DNA from: UBA1227 sp045642705
GTDB lineage: Bacteria; Bacillota; Clostridia; Oscillospirales; Acutalibacteraceae
DNA: 49,816 nucleotides
Direction of reading: 5' to 3'
NCBI GenBank assembly: GCA_045642705.1
Contig: JAZUJK010000022.1
Location: forward strand, 1 to 49,816
Shown: positions 43,522 through 49,816 of the stretch, in pieces
Layout: each line of letters begins with the position of its first letter
Position numbering within the stretch: the stretch's first letter is position 1
Notes under the pieces: generated by a model
What the model saw: only the letters and a program-made list of their open reading frames with translations
Told to the model about the DNA's origin: nothing
Databases searched by the model: none
Position numbers and translations under genes: made by a program

Positions 43522-44022
43522 TTAGTTTGCAACTTTTACCATTGCTGGTCGGAGAACTTTGTCTCCTATCTTATATCCCTTTTGGAAAACCTCTACTATT
43601 TTGTTTGCCTCGAGGGAGTCATCGTCCACATGCATCACTGCATTGTGGATGTTGGGATCAAAATCATCTTGTGCCTCTCCGAATGTTTCTACTCCATATT
43701 TTTCAAATACATTCTGGAACTGCGAGAAGGTCATCTCTACGCCCTTCTTATAATCTTCAAGCGATGTGTCCTCGACACTTAGTGCTCGATCAAAGTTGTC
43801 GAGCACAGGAAGTAAATCCTGGAAAACTGTCGCTTTTGCATTTAGGAATGATTCTTCTTTTTCCTTGGAAGTACGCTTCCTAAAATTATCATACTCTGCT
43901 GCGAGTCTGAGATACGCCTCTTTCTGGGCCTCAAGTTCTGCCACCAATTTTTCTTCTATAGTTGGTTCGGTAGCCTCTTCTTCAATTATCTCTTCTGTCT
44001 CTTTATTCTCTTTCTTCGCCAA
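43522..44022 (-). CDS. grpE: Nucleotide exchange factor GrpE
   Basis: Exchange factor for DnaK. An acidic N-terminus is followed by a long coiled coil (LVAELEAQKEAYLRLAAEYDNFRKRTSKEKEE), LPVLDNFDRAL, and the beta domain with GVETFGEAQDDFDPNIHNAV and VFQKGYKIGDKVLRPAMVKV. TTG at 44022 is the preferred start (MAKKENKE, 166 aa): GGAGG stands nine bases upstream, inside the end of hrcA. An in-frame ATG 18-24 bp earlier has no such site and would give a basic, atypical N-terminus. It overlaps hrcA by 20 bp. Confidence 0.95.
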   Translation of the reverse strand: MAKKENKETEEIIEEEATEPTIEEKLVAELEAQKEAYLRLAAEYDNFRKRTSKEKEESFLNAKATVFQDLLPVLDNFDRALSVEDTSLEDYKKGVEMTFSQFQNVFEKYGVETFGEAQDDFDPNIHNAVMHVDDDSLEANKIVEVFQKGYKIGDKVLRPAMVKVAN

Positions 44023-45061
44023 TGGAACTTTCCTCCTCATACACATCTGACAGAACCTTACTGATTATGTCGGTGAGATATTTTATGCTAGGAACGAGTT
44101 TAGAATAATTCATTCTAGTCGGTCCGATAATTCCGATAGCACCTGTCGCATTATCGCCTATTCTATACTTAGAAATAATCACGCTTGAATTTTCAAGTTC
44201 CTTATATCTGTTTTCAGAACCGATTCTAATTTCTATATCGCTATCTGAATCAGATGACTGGGAGATAATCATTCCAAGCGGTTCACTTCTATGCAAGAAG
44301 TTTAGCAATGCGCCTGCGTTGTCGTAATACTCCTTATATCCAAGTAGATTGGATTGACCTTCGAGCTTGACCTCTGAAATGGAAGCGGCCTCACACAGGT
44401 CGGAGATTGTAACAAGAAGTGGCGACATTGAAAGTGCCATTGCGCCGAGGCTTGCAACCAGTGTCTGGATAAAGACTGTTGTTATCTCGGAAAGTGGTTT
44501 CCCAGAAAAGTTCTTCTCAACGAGTTCCTGGAATTTTTCCTGCAAGTCTACTGTGATTGGAACATCGGTTCGGCAAGCTTTACTCTTGATAATACCTGTT
44601 GAGGTAAGGAGTACAATCATTGCCATCTTAGAGCTGATTGGCACCATCTCAATATTCTTAATCACTGCGTGCTCATCAGCTGGGGTTGTCGAGATTGCAG
44701 CGAAATTTGTGAAGCCCACCAGCGCCTCTCCTGCTTTTTCAATCAGGAGATCCGGATCACCGGAGCGATAATCAATACCAGCCTCAATTCGTCTGCGATC
44801 CAATTCCTCAAGCTCGGAGAGCTGCATTAGATTATCTACATAATATCGATAACCATACTGTGTCGGGATACGACCTGCTGACGTATGTGGCTGACTGATA
44901 AAGCCGAGGGCTGTCAGTTCCGCCATCTCGTTTCGAATGGTTGCTGACGATACATCAATTCCCATTCGCTGGAGCAAGACCTTAGATCCTACTGGTTCGC
45001 CAGTCTCGATATATTGCTCAACTAGTGCAGCGAGAATCTGCTGTCGTCGAAGTGGTAGCAC
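44003..45061 (-). CDS. hrcA: Heat-inducible transcription repressor HrcA
   Basis: Represses the heat-shock operon by binding CIRCE, two copies of which lie just upstream. An N-terminal winged helix (LRRQQILAALVEQYIETGEPVGSK, VSSATIRNEMAELTALGFISQPHTSAGRIPT) is followed by the GAF-like dimerisation and insertion domains. About 352 aa. GTG at 45061 is chosen because AAAGGAGG stands at better spacing (GACCTTG) than for a TTG three bases earlier. First gene of the operon, so it represses itself; grpE-dnaK-dnaJ follow. groESL is not in the window. Confidence 0.97.
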   Translation of the reverse strand: MLPLRRQQILAALVEQYIETGEPVGSKVLLQRMGIDVSSATIRNEMAELTALGFISQPHTSAGRIPTQYGYRYYVDNLMQLSELEELDRRRIEAGIDYRSGDPDLLIEKAGEALVGFTNFAAISTTPADEHAVIKNIEMVPISSKMAMIVLLTSTGIIKSKACRTDVPITVDLQEKFQELVEKNFSGKPLSEITTVFIQTLVASLGAMALSMSPLLVTISDLCEAASISEVKLEGQSNLLGYKEYYDNAGALLNFLHRSEPLGMIISQSSDSDSDIEIRIGSENRYKELENSSVIISKYRIGDNATGAIGIIGPTRMNYSKLVPSIKYLTDIISKVLSDVYEEESSIGEERE

Positions 45062-45086
45062 CAAGGTCCCTCCTTTGTGTTAGATT

Positions 45087-45113
45087 TTAGCACTCGTGAT
45101 TGTTGAGTGCTAA
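45087..45113 (-). promoter_or_regulatory. CIRCE operator (proximal)
   Basis: Perfect TTAGCACTC, 9 bp, GAGTGCTAA. It lies just downstream of the -10 box of the hrcA promoter, 26 bp before the start codon, so HrcA bound here blocks transcription start. Confidence 0.98.
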
Positions 45114-45123
45114 CTGCACATAT

Positions 45124-45152
45124 AATGTAACACCAGGAAAGTGGTTTGTCAA
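45124..45152 (-). promoter_or_regulatory. hrcA operon promoter
   Basis: Minus-strand TTGACA (45147-45152), 17-bp gap, TACATT (45124-45129), between the two CIRCE copies. Confidence 0.75.
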
Positions 45153-45169
45153 CACTTTTTGGCAAAATT

Positions 45170-45196
45170 TTAGCACTCTCGCAAAAAGAGTGCTAA
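45170..45196 (-). promoter_or_regulatory. CIRCE operator (distal, upstream of -35)
   Basis: Second perfect TTAGCACTC, 9 bp, GAGTGCTAA, centred 83 bp from the first and upstream of the -35 box, five bases after the FHA gene stop. It could also fold as a hairpin in the FHA transcript. Confidence 0.97.
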
Positions 45197-45200
45197 TTTT

Positions 45201-46109
45201 CTATGTTCTCCTTGAAAACACTAGTTCTTCTCCCGCTACTGATATCAAATCAGCGGAGTGAAGTTCATATATTTTACCCGGTTCTAGCGCCTGTCCATTG
45301 ACCATTGTGCCAGTGCTAGAATTCAGATCAGCAATATAATACTTACCATGCTGAAGGGTTATGCTCGAGTGCGTTGGAGACATATTTATATTGTGTGGGA
45401 AGCAAATGCTTGCTTTACTTGCATCAGTGCCAATTATATCCGGCCCATACATCAGTGGATATTCCTCACCCGTGCTACGCACCGCTATCACATTTACTCC
45501 CTCCGGGAGTTCCTCATTGCTAAATGAGAACATATCGTCCTCTTCAACTGGGCCAAATCCGAATTTAATTTTATCTCTAAGCTTTACTTTTTTCTTTTGC
45601 TTTTTCTCTGGCTTTTCCTTTTCTGCAGGTCCCGCGTCCTCCCTGCCCTGTATCAGAGAAAAAGCCTTGAGGCGCTCGGCGTCGGTTTCATAGCCGGCAG
45701 CACCGAGAACAGCAGCGCGAAACTCCTCACCCGTGCGGGAGTAGAGCGTTGCCTCCCTGCAAGGCACACAGCAGAGCATGAGTGACCCATCAATTGGATC
45801 TACAAATGATAGCATAGGATTTAGTACAATCTCCTCTGCTGGAATCATATAGTTCTCGGCGCTCTCTAAGATTTTATAATACTGCGCTGCGATGCCGAGC
45901 GCATCATCCACCGTGTGGACATTTGTCTCAAGATAACTTACAAGAGGGACCAATTTGGAGACTGCATAGAGCATAGTATTGTTTTCTCGTCCCACTGTGA
46001 TAAATCCGGGGATTTTATTGGCCCTTATCATCTTATAACTGAACTCATCGACATTGTCGTGTTCCTCTATTCTATATTTAATTACATTATTATTCATATC
46101 AACAATCAT
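45201..46109 (-). CDS. DUF6382 and FHA domain protein
   Basis: Residues about 1-125 match the DUF6382 type of N-terminal domain (IPGFITVGRENNTMLYAVSKLVPLVSYL...). A charged Lys-rich linker (KEKPEKKQKKKVKLRDKI) follows, then a C-terminal FHA domain (about 215-300) with PTHSSITLQHGKYYIADLNSSTGTMVNG, the usual phosphothreonine-reading loops. The ATG at 46109 overlaps the sigma-factor stop (ATGA), with GGAGG seven bases upstream, so the two are translationally coupled. FHA proteins of this type often accompany serine/threonine kinase or secretion systems, but neither is visible here. An adaptor for the sigma factor is a possibility. Confidence 0.85.
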   Translation of the reverse strand: MIVDMNNNVIKYRIEEHDNVDEFSYKMIRANKIPGFITVGRENNTMLYAVSKLVPLVSYLETNVHTVDDALGIAAQYYKILESAENYMIPAEEIVLNPMLSFVDPIDGSLMLCCVPCREATLYSRTGEEFRAAVLGAAGYETDAERLKAFSLIQGREDAGPAEKEKPEKKQKKKVKLRDKIKFGFGPVEEDDMFSFSNEELPEGVNVIAVRSTGEEYPLMYGPDIIGTDASKASICFPHNINMSPTHSSITLQHGKYYIADLNSSTGTMVNGQALEPGKIYELHSADLISVAGEELVFSRRT

Positions 46110-46600
46110 TTCATATCCTCCCGAATCTTATCTTGCAAATCCTTCATAGCCCGCTCCGTTGCTCGTCTGACGTTTCCTGTATTCTCGCCTAGGTTTTCTG
46201 CCATTTGCGAATATGTCGCATTATAGCCATAATGCCAAACGGCAAGTATGGCATTTCTCATTGTCATACTATCCAGTGCATTGTCGAGGATCTCTTGATT
46301 TTCGAGAGCATAATAATCGCTCTCATCCTCTATCACATTGTCACCTTCATCCTCGATTGAGGCTACGACATTACGCTCCCTATTCCTCTGCCTTGCCATA
46401 TGAAGCGCGACATTTCGATTTGTGCGAAAGAGAAATGCCCTTAGCATCTTCTCATCTGGGAACGATGCACCAAGGTCGAGCTTTCGCACAAGAATCATAA
46501 ATGTCTCCTGCGCGCAGTCCTCGGCAAGGCCCATGTCGCGCAAGCGACAGAAAGCATCCGCGACAAGTGTCGCCCAATAGCGTTCATAAATTTCTTCCAC
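46106..46600 (-). CDS. Sigma-70 family (ECF-like) RNA polymerase sigma factor
   Basis: Two-domain sigma factor of about 165 aa. The region 2 part has YERYWATLVADAFCRLRDMGLAEDCAQETFMILVRKL and RAFLFRTNRNVALHMAR; region 4 has NAILAVWHYGYNATYSQMAENLGENTGNVRRATERAMKDLQ, though the helix-turn-helix is a little unusual. The GTG at 46600 is chosen from AGGTGG upstream and because it starts at VEEIYERYW; a longer frame to 46690 would overlap the LytTR-type repeats. No anti-sigma factor follows; the next gene is the FHA protein. Its control region has LytTR-type direct repeats and faces a LytTR regulator. Confidence 0.85.
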   Translation of the reverse strand: MEEIYERYWATLVADAFCRLRDMGLAEDCAQETFMILVRKLDLGASFPDEKMLRAFLFRTNRNVALHMARQRNRERNVVASIEDEGDNVIEDESDYYALENQEILDNALDSMTMRNAILAVWHYGYNATYSQMAENLGENTGNVRRATERAMKDLQDKIREDMK

Positions 46601-46669
46601 ACAACCACCTGCCCTTTTAGTTTTAGTTCCAATGTTACTATATAAAGTTGGAAAAATATCAATTTTGGT

Positions 46670-46699
46670 ATAAGCGGTCGAAATTTGCACATAAGCGGT
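46670..46699 (-). promoter_or_regulatory. Putative LytTR-type binding site (two 9-bp repeats, 12-bp gap)
   Basis: ATAAGCGGT at 46670-46678 and again, identical, at 46691-46699; read on the minus strand ACCGCTTAT-N12-ACCGCTTAT. LytTR proteins (AgrA, VirR, AlgR type) bind paired 9-bp direct repeats separated by 12-13 bp, and ACCGCTTAT fits their published consensus at 8 of 9 positions. The pair is 21 bp in period, so on one face of the helix. A weak -10 (TATAGT, 46637-46642) with no good -35 follows toward the sigma gene, an activator-style layout. A LytTR protein is encoded 107 bp away. Confidence 0.65.
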
Positions 46700-46805
46700 A
46701 TGCTATCTCCATTTCATGTGCACGAACCTTGAAAACAGCGTCCTTTTATAACATACTTTTTCAACCTTTCCAGGTGGTGATAAAGTATAAAAGGAGGAAC
46801 TATTA

Positions 46806-47522
46806 TTGCTTAGCATATACTTAATAACCAACAACCCCAAGATTGAAGCAGGTTTTAAAACCATCATCGCAAAGTACAATTGTGAGAAAATGGTAGGCGT
46901 GACATTCGCCTCTTTTCATAGCATTAAAAAGCTTTTGAAAACTCCATATTCTAATGGTATACTGATAATCGACGATTGCTTTGAAGACCGCGATGTTGTA
47001 GGCACTGCACGTCTACTTGTCGATCACGATATAGACATGCCGATGGTTCTGATTTCCAGTGAAGTCGCTGTTGCTTATGAGGGTTATAAAGCGGGAGCCT
47101 TTCGCGTTCTAAAACCACCAATTGCCGAATCCGATGTCTTTGATATTATCGACAGTTACAGAAATGCTCAGATTTCCAAGCGAATGGTAGTCATTAGAAC
47201 TGGCAATTCCAATCTCCATTACAAGGTTAATGACATCCTATATGTCACATCTTCCAACAGAGAGACATCAATCGTGACCAAGTCACATGTCGATGTAACT
47301 TCATTGCCACTCTTTCAGATTTATAATCAATTACCTGAGGATTTCTTTATCCAATGTCACAAGTCATGTATTGTGAACCTTGCCAATATAAGATCCGTAT
47401 CCATTGGCAACAATACGGTCACTATGACAAACGGAGACGAGGTATTAATCAGTAGGCGTCGCAAAACCGAGTTTTCTGAAGCACGGGAAAAATTCATAGA
47501 AACATTTACTTATACAATTTAG
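46806..47522 (+). CDS. LytTR-family response regulator
   Basis: Residues about 1-120 form a receiver domain (LSIYLITNNPKIEAGF..., GILIIDDCFEDRD with the Asp phospho-site candidates, MVLISSEVA, FRVLKPP with the conserved Lys). About 130-235 is a LytTR DNA-binding domain (NDILYVTSSNRETSIVT, FIQCHKSCIVNLANIRSV). The acidic cluster is less canonical than in well-studied regulators, so phosphorylation is uncertain. No histidine kinase is adjacent. TTG at 46806 is the likely start, with AGGAGG eight bases upstream. It is divergent from the sigma/FHA pair and co-oriented with folC 13 bp downstream. Confidence 0.88.
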   Translation: MLSIYLITNNPKIEAGFKTIIAKYNCEKMVGVTFASFHSIKKLLKTPYSNGILIIDDCFEDRDVVGTARLLVDHDIDMPMVLISSEVAVAYEGYKAGAFRVLKPPIAESDVFDIIDSYRNAQISKRMVVIRTGNSNLHYKVNDILYVTSSNRETSIVTKSHVDVTSLPLFQIYNQLPEDFFIQCHKSCIVNLANIRSVSIGNNTVTMTNGDEVLISRRRKTEFSEAREKFIETFTYTI

Positions 47523-47535
47523 AGGTAGACGAAAG

Positions 47536-48816
47536 ATGAATTATAGTGAAGCAATAGACTATATAGAGAGTCGCGCAGTATTTGGCTCTAGGCCTGGATT
47601 TGAGCGCATCAATGCACTGCTTGATGCCCTGGATCATCCTGAGAAAGGTATGAAATATATCCACGTTGCTGGTACTAATGGCAAGGGATCCGTTTGCACA
47701 ACAACTGCCAATATACTTTCATCTGCCGGCTATAAAACCGGACTATTTACATCACCATATGTATCAGACTTTAGAGAGAGAATTCAAATCGATGGAAACT
47801 TTATTGACTGTGATGAACTTGCAAGTATCACAGAGAGAGTTAAAAATGTTGTCGACGAACTCGACCGTCTCGACAACTCACCTACAGAATTTGAAGTAAT
47901 TACTGCAATTGCTTTTCTATATTATAAACAAGAGAAATGTGACATTGTCGTGCTCGAAGTAGGCCTCGGTGGACTGCTCGATTCAACCAATGTCATTGAT
48001 GCTCCTCTTATTGCAGCAATAGTATCACTTTCATTTGACCACATGGGTGTGCTCGGCAATACAATTGAGGAAATAGCGGCACAGAAAGCTGGCATTATCA
48101 AAGACGGCAGTATAACTGTTTCCGCTCCGTTCCAGCCTCAGTCCGCTCTAAAGGTTCTTCAAGATACTGCACGCACACATGGCAACAAATTTGTAATAGG
48201 CAATCCAGATGCCATCGAGCAGATCCGTGAAGATATAAATGGCAATTTGATAAGATACAGAGATATGGCGATTAATCTTCCTCTGATTGGTCCTCATCAA
48301 ATTGGCAATCTATCTGTAACTCTCGCTATAATCGATGAGTTATCTACTCTTGGATACGAAATATCAATTGACAACATAAAAACAGGTATTGAAAAAACAA
48401 CAATACCTGCACGTGTCGAAATACTCTCCAAGGAGCCTCTTATCATTCTTGATGGTGGCCACAACGAGGACGGAGCAAGCGCACTTGAGAAAACTCTCAT
48501 TTCGTATGTCGACCGCCCTATAACTCTCGTTATAGGCGTCATGGCCGACAAGGAAGTCGACAGAGTTGTCGAGCATCTTGCTCCGCACGCAAAGCGCGTA
48601 GTTACGACGAAACCGTCCAATCCACGCGCAATGAGTAGCGAGGATTTAGGCGCTATTGCAGGCAGATTTTGTCCCGAAATTTTAAGTGAAGACAGTCCCT
48701 GTAAAGCATTTGACCTTGCCAGAAGCCTCGTAACGGACGACGAAGCCCTTATTGTATGTGGTTCTCTATATCTTGCAGGAGATGTTCGTGCCCATATGAT
48801 AGAAACAATAGGTTGA
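47536..48816 (+). CDS. folC: Folylpolyglutamate synthase/dihydrofolate synthase
   Basis: ATP-dependent addition of glutamate to dihydropteroate and to folates. Mur-ligase fold with VAGTNGKGSVCTTTANILSS (P-loop, about residue 40), TGLFTSPYVSDFRERIQIDG, VVLEVGLGGLLDSTNVID near 138, SFDHMGVLGNTIEEIAAQKAGIIK, and LDGGHNEDGASALEKTL near 310. 426 aa is normal. It is 13 bp after the LytTR gene, so probably co-transcribed with it. No other folate genes lie nearby. Confidence 0.97.
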   Translation: MNYSEAIDYIESRAVFGSRPGFERINALLDALDHPEKGMKYIHVAGTNGKGSVCTTTANILSSAGYKTGLFTSPYVSDFRERIQIDGNFIDCDELASITERVKNVVDELDRLDNSPTEFEVITAIAFLYYKQEKCDIVVLEVGLGGLLDSTNVIDAPLIAAIVSLSFDHMGVLGNTIEEIAAQKAGIIKDGSITVSAPFQPQSALKVLQDTARTHGNKFVIGNPDAIEQIREDINGNLIRYRDMAINLPLIGPHQIGNLSVTLAIIDELSTLGYEISIDNIKTGIEKTTIPARVEILSKEPLIILDGGHNEDGASALEKTLISYVDRPITLVIGVMADKEVDRVVEHLAPHAKRVVTTKPSNPRAMSSEDLGAIAGRFCPEILSEDSPCKAFDLARSLVTDDEALIVCGSLYLAGDVRAHMIETIG

Positions 48817-48846
48817 CTACCTACTTGAATAGTGATACAATTTGTT

Positions 48847-48955
48847 CATCTTCAGGGCGGGGTGTAACTCCCCACCGGCGGTATAGTCCGCGGGCCGCAA
48901 GGCATGAACTGGTGTGATTCCAGTACCGACAGTAAAGTCTGGACGAGAGAAGATG
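48847..48955 (+). promoter_or_regulatory. FMN riboswitch (RFN element)
   Basis: The conserved RFN core is clear: CATCTTCAGGGCGGGGTG, then CCCCACCGGCGGT, AGTCCGCG, ACTGGTGTGATTCCAGTACC, GACAGT, AGTCTGGACGAGAGAAGATG. The first and last blocks pair to close P1. It precedes ribU with a terminator between, so FMN binding should stop transcription of the riboflavin transporter. Confidence 0.97.
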
Positions 48956-48977
48956 TAAATCCCTACGTCTTAATTTG

Positions 48978-49007
48978 AGCCCTGTGGTACATGCCACAGG
49001 GCTTTTT
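48978..49007 (+). terminator. Riboswitch-controlled terminator before ribU
   Basis: Perfect 10-bp stem AGCCCTGTGG/CCACAGGGCT (48978-48987, 48994-49003), loop TACATG, then TTTTT. It follows the FMN aptamer by about 22 bp; termination in the presence of FMN is the standard mechanism. Confidence 0.92.
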
Positions 49008-49042
49008 CTATGAAGAAATACTATTGAAAGAAGCAAATACCA

Positions 49043-49642
49043 ATGACCAAGAAACAAAACAGCACATCCAACATCAAGAAGATGACATCAATAGCAATTA
49101 TGGCTGCTATTGCAATGGTACTCCAGTTTATCGAAGTTTCGATTCCAATTATTCCAAGCTTTATTAAACTTGACTTCTCCGATATTCCAGAGCTCATCAT
49201 CGCATTTGCATATGGTCCAGTAGAAGGCGTACTCGTTTGTCTTCTCAAGAACCTAATACATTTGCCACTTTCAAGTTCAGCATTTATTGGCGAACTTTCC
49301 AACTTCCTCCTCGGATGCTGCTTTGTTATCCCAGTAGGTCTCATCTATAAAAAGAAAAAGACCAAGAAAGGTGCACTTATAGCATCAATCATTGGCGCTC
49401 TTGCAATGGCAATTTGTAGTTTGCCTATTAACTACTTCCTTATCTATCCACTCTATGGCAAATTCCTTGGCTTCCCAATTCCAGCAATTGTTGGTATGTA
49501 TCAAGCAATTCTTCCTGCTGCTGATACACTTCTCAAGGACCTTATCATTTTCAACATACCATTCACTTTGGTAAAGGGCCTAATTGATGCAGCAGCAACA
49601 TTCCTAATTTACAAACGTATATCCCCAATTCTTAAAAAGTAA
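49043..49642 (+). CDS. ribU: Riboflavin ECF transporter S component RibU
   Basis: Substrate-binding membrane subunit for riboflavin, working with a shared energy-coupling module (not in the window). 199 residues, about five to six membrane segments, with the RibU marks KMTSIAIMAAIAMVLQFIEV, FIKLDFSDIPELIIAFAYGPVEGV, LLKNLIHLPLSSSAFIGELSNF, and LPINYFLIYPLY. Regulation by the upstream FMN riboswitch supports the substrate. Its ribosome site is weak (GAAAGAAG). Downstream lies the end of an IS3-type element. Confidence 0.95.
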   Translation: MTKKQNSTSNIKKMTSIAIMAAIAMVLQFIEVSIPIIPSFIKLDFSDIPELIIAFAYGPVEGVLVCLLKNLIHLPLSSSAFIGELSNFLLGCCFVIPVGLIYKKKKTKKGALIASIIGALAMAICSLPINYFLIYPLYGKFLGFPIPAIVGMYQAILPAADTLLKDLIIFNIPFTLVKGLIDAAATFLIYKRISPILKK

Positions 49643-49712
49643 AAATAACAGTATAAAAAATCCCACAAGATTTTTCTGAAGTTGTCAACAAAAAGTAGAC
49701 ACTAAAAAAGTC

Positions 49713-49816
49713 CTAGTACCCCAGTTCAGTCCGATACTGAACTGGGGTTTTTCCTTTGCACTTTGTTGAATAGCGATCATTGTTGAAATATTGCACGTAT
49801 TCATCAATGAGTTTTG
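49713..49816 (-). mobile_element. IS3-family transposase, C-terminal end (partial)
   Basis: Reverse frame from the right edge gives LIDEYVQYFNNDRYSTKCKG followed by KTPVQYRTELGY and a TAG at 49713-49715. This is the typical end of the OrfB DDE transposase of IS3/IS150-group elements ([LI]xEYI.YYNN.R...KGxSPVQYR). Only 34 residues are inside the window. A likely right terminal region follows (49682-49712), with the TTGTCAACAAAAAGTAGACA run; the exact element end and target duplication cannot be set without the other end. Confidence 0.85.
49718..49753 (+). terminator. Intrinsic terminator inside the IS3 transposase end, facing into the element
   Basis: Perfect 13-bp stem ACCCCAGTTCAGT (49718-49730) with ACTGAACTGGGGT (49736-49748), loop CCGAT, then TTTTTCC on the plus strand. 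It lies in the last codons of the transposase and would stop transcripts arriving from ribU before they run antisense through the element. Confidence 0.8.

Noticed and set aside
46600..46690. Longer start of the sigma factor
   Set aside because: It would run through the promoter and reach the edge of the LytTR-type repeat, and lacks a ribosome site.
1..49816. tRNA, rRNA, CRISPR array, replication origin or prophage genes
   Set aside because: Looked for by eye on both strands; none was recognised. A tRNA scan would settle this for tRNAs.

Overview
The window looks like a chromosomal segment of a low-GC, Gram-positive anaerobe of the Clostridia, most probably Lachnospiraceae or a close relative. 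Reasons: strong AGGAGG-type ribosome binding sites with frequent GTG and TTG starts, consensus TTGACA/TATAAT promoters, an HrcA/CIRCE-controlled dnaK operon, an FMN riboswitch in front of ribU, a short glutamate 5-kinase without PUA domain, InlB-type repeat surface proteins with a variant sorting signal, a DUF6382-FHA protein, and a BaiCD-like flavin/Fe-S oxidoreductase. The genus cannot be fixed from sequence alone.

Layout. 1-9121: two large exported surface proteins on the minus strand, one cut by the window edge, sharing an export signal and the same upstream control element. 9297-12699: two paralogous alpha/beta hydrolases and a DUF348-G5-3D cell-wall protein. 12809-17743: an acyltransferase, a PfoR-like EIIC membrane protein and proB-proA-proC in one line. 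17855-18700: rplM-rpsI behind a strong promoter. 18701-19154: the only long gene-free stretch, with that promoter, phased A-tracts and a probable small RNA. 19155-25413: XRE-cupin-acyl-CoA synthetase, rimO, pgsA, cysE, cysS. 25540-30137: a hybrid histidine kinase divergent from a large old-yellow-enzyme family oxidoreductase. 30193-34493: two glycosyltransferases, TarI, TarJ and a TagF-like polymerase (teichoic-acid-like polymer). 34644-40370: lipase, metallo-hydrolase, aroQ, AbiH abortive-infection protein, amidohydrolase, galE. 40443-45061: hrcA-grpE-dnaK-dnaJ. 45201-48816: a sigma factor/FHA pair divergent from a LytTR regulator and folC. 48847-49642: FMN riboswitch and ribU, followed by the end of an IS3-family element.

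Most genes are conserved housekeeping ones. The most unusual signals are: (i) a candidate small RNA at about 18890-18999 with consensus promoter, intrinsic terminator and three anti-Shine-Dalgarno motifs; (ii) a two-repeat LytTR-type site (9 bp, 12 bp gap, 9 bp) between the LytTR gene and the sigma/FHA pair; (iii) a 27-bp element at matched distance from the -10 boxes of both surface-protein genes, suggesting one shared activator; and (iv) a one-chain fusion of an XRE DNA-binding domain, a cupin and an acyl-CoA synthetase, with a promoter-overlapping dyad in front. All functional statements are inference from sequence; no database search was run.
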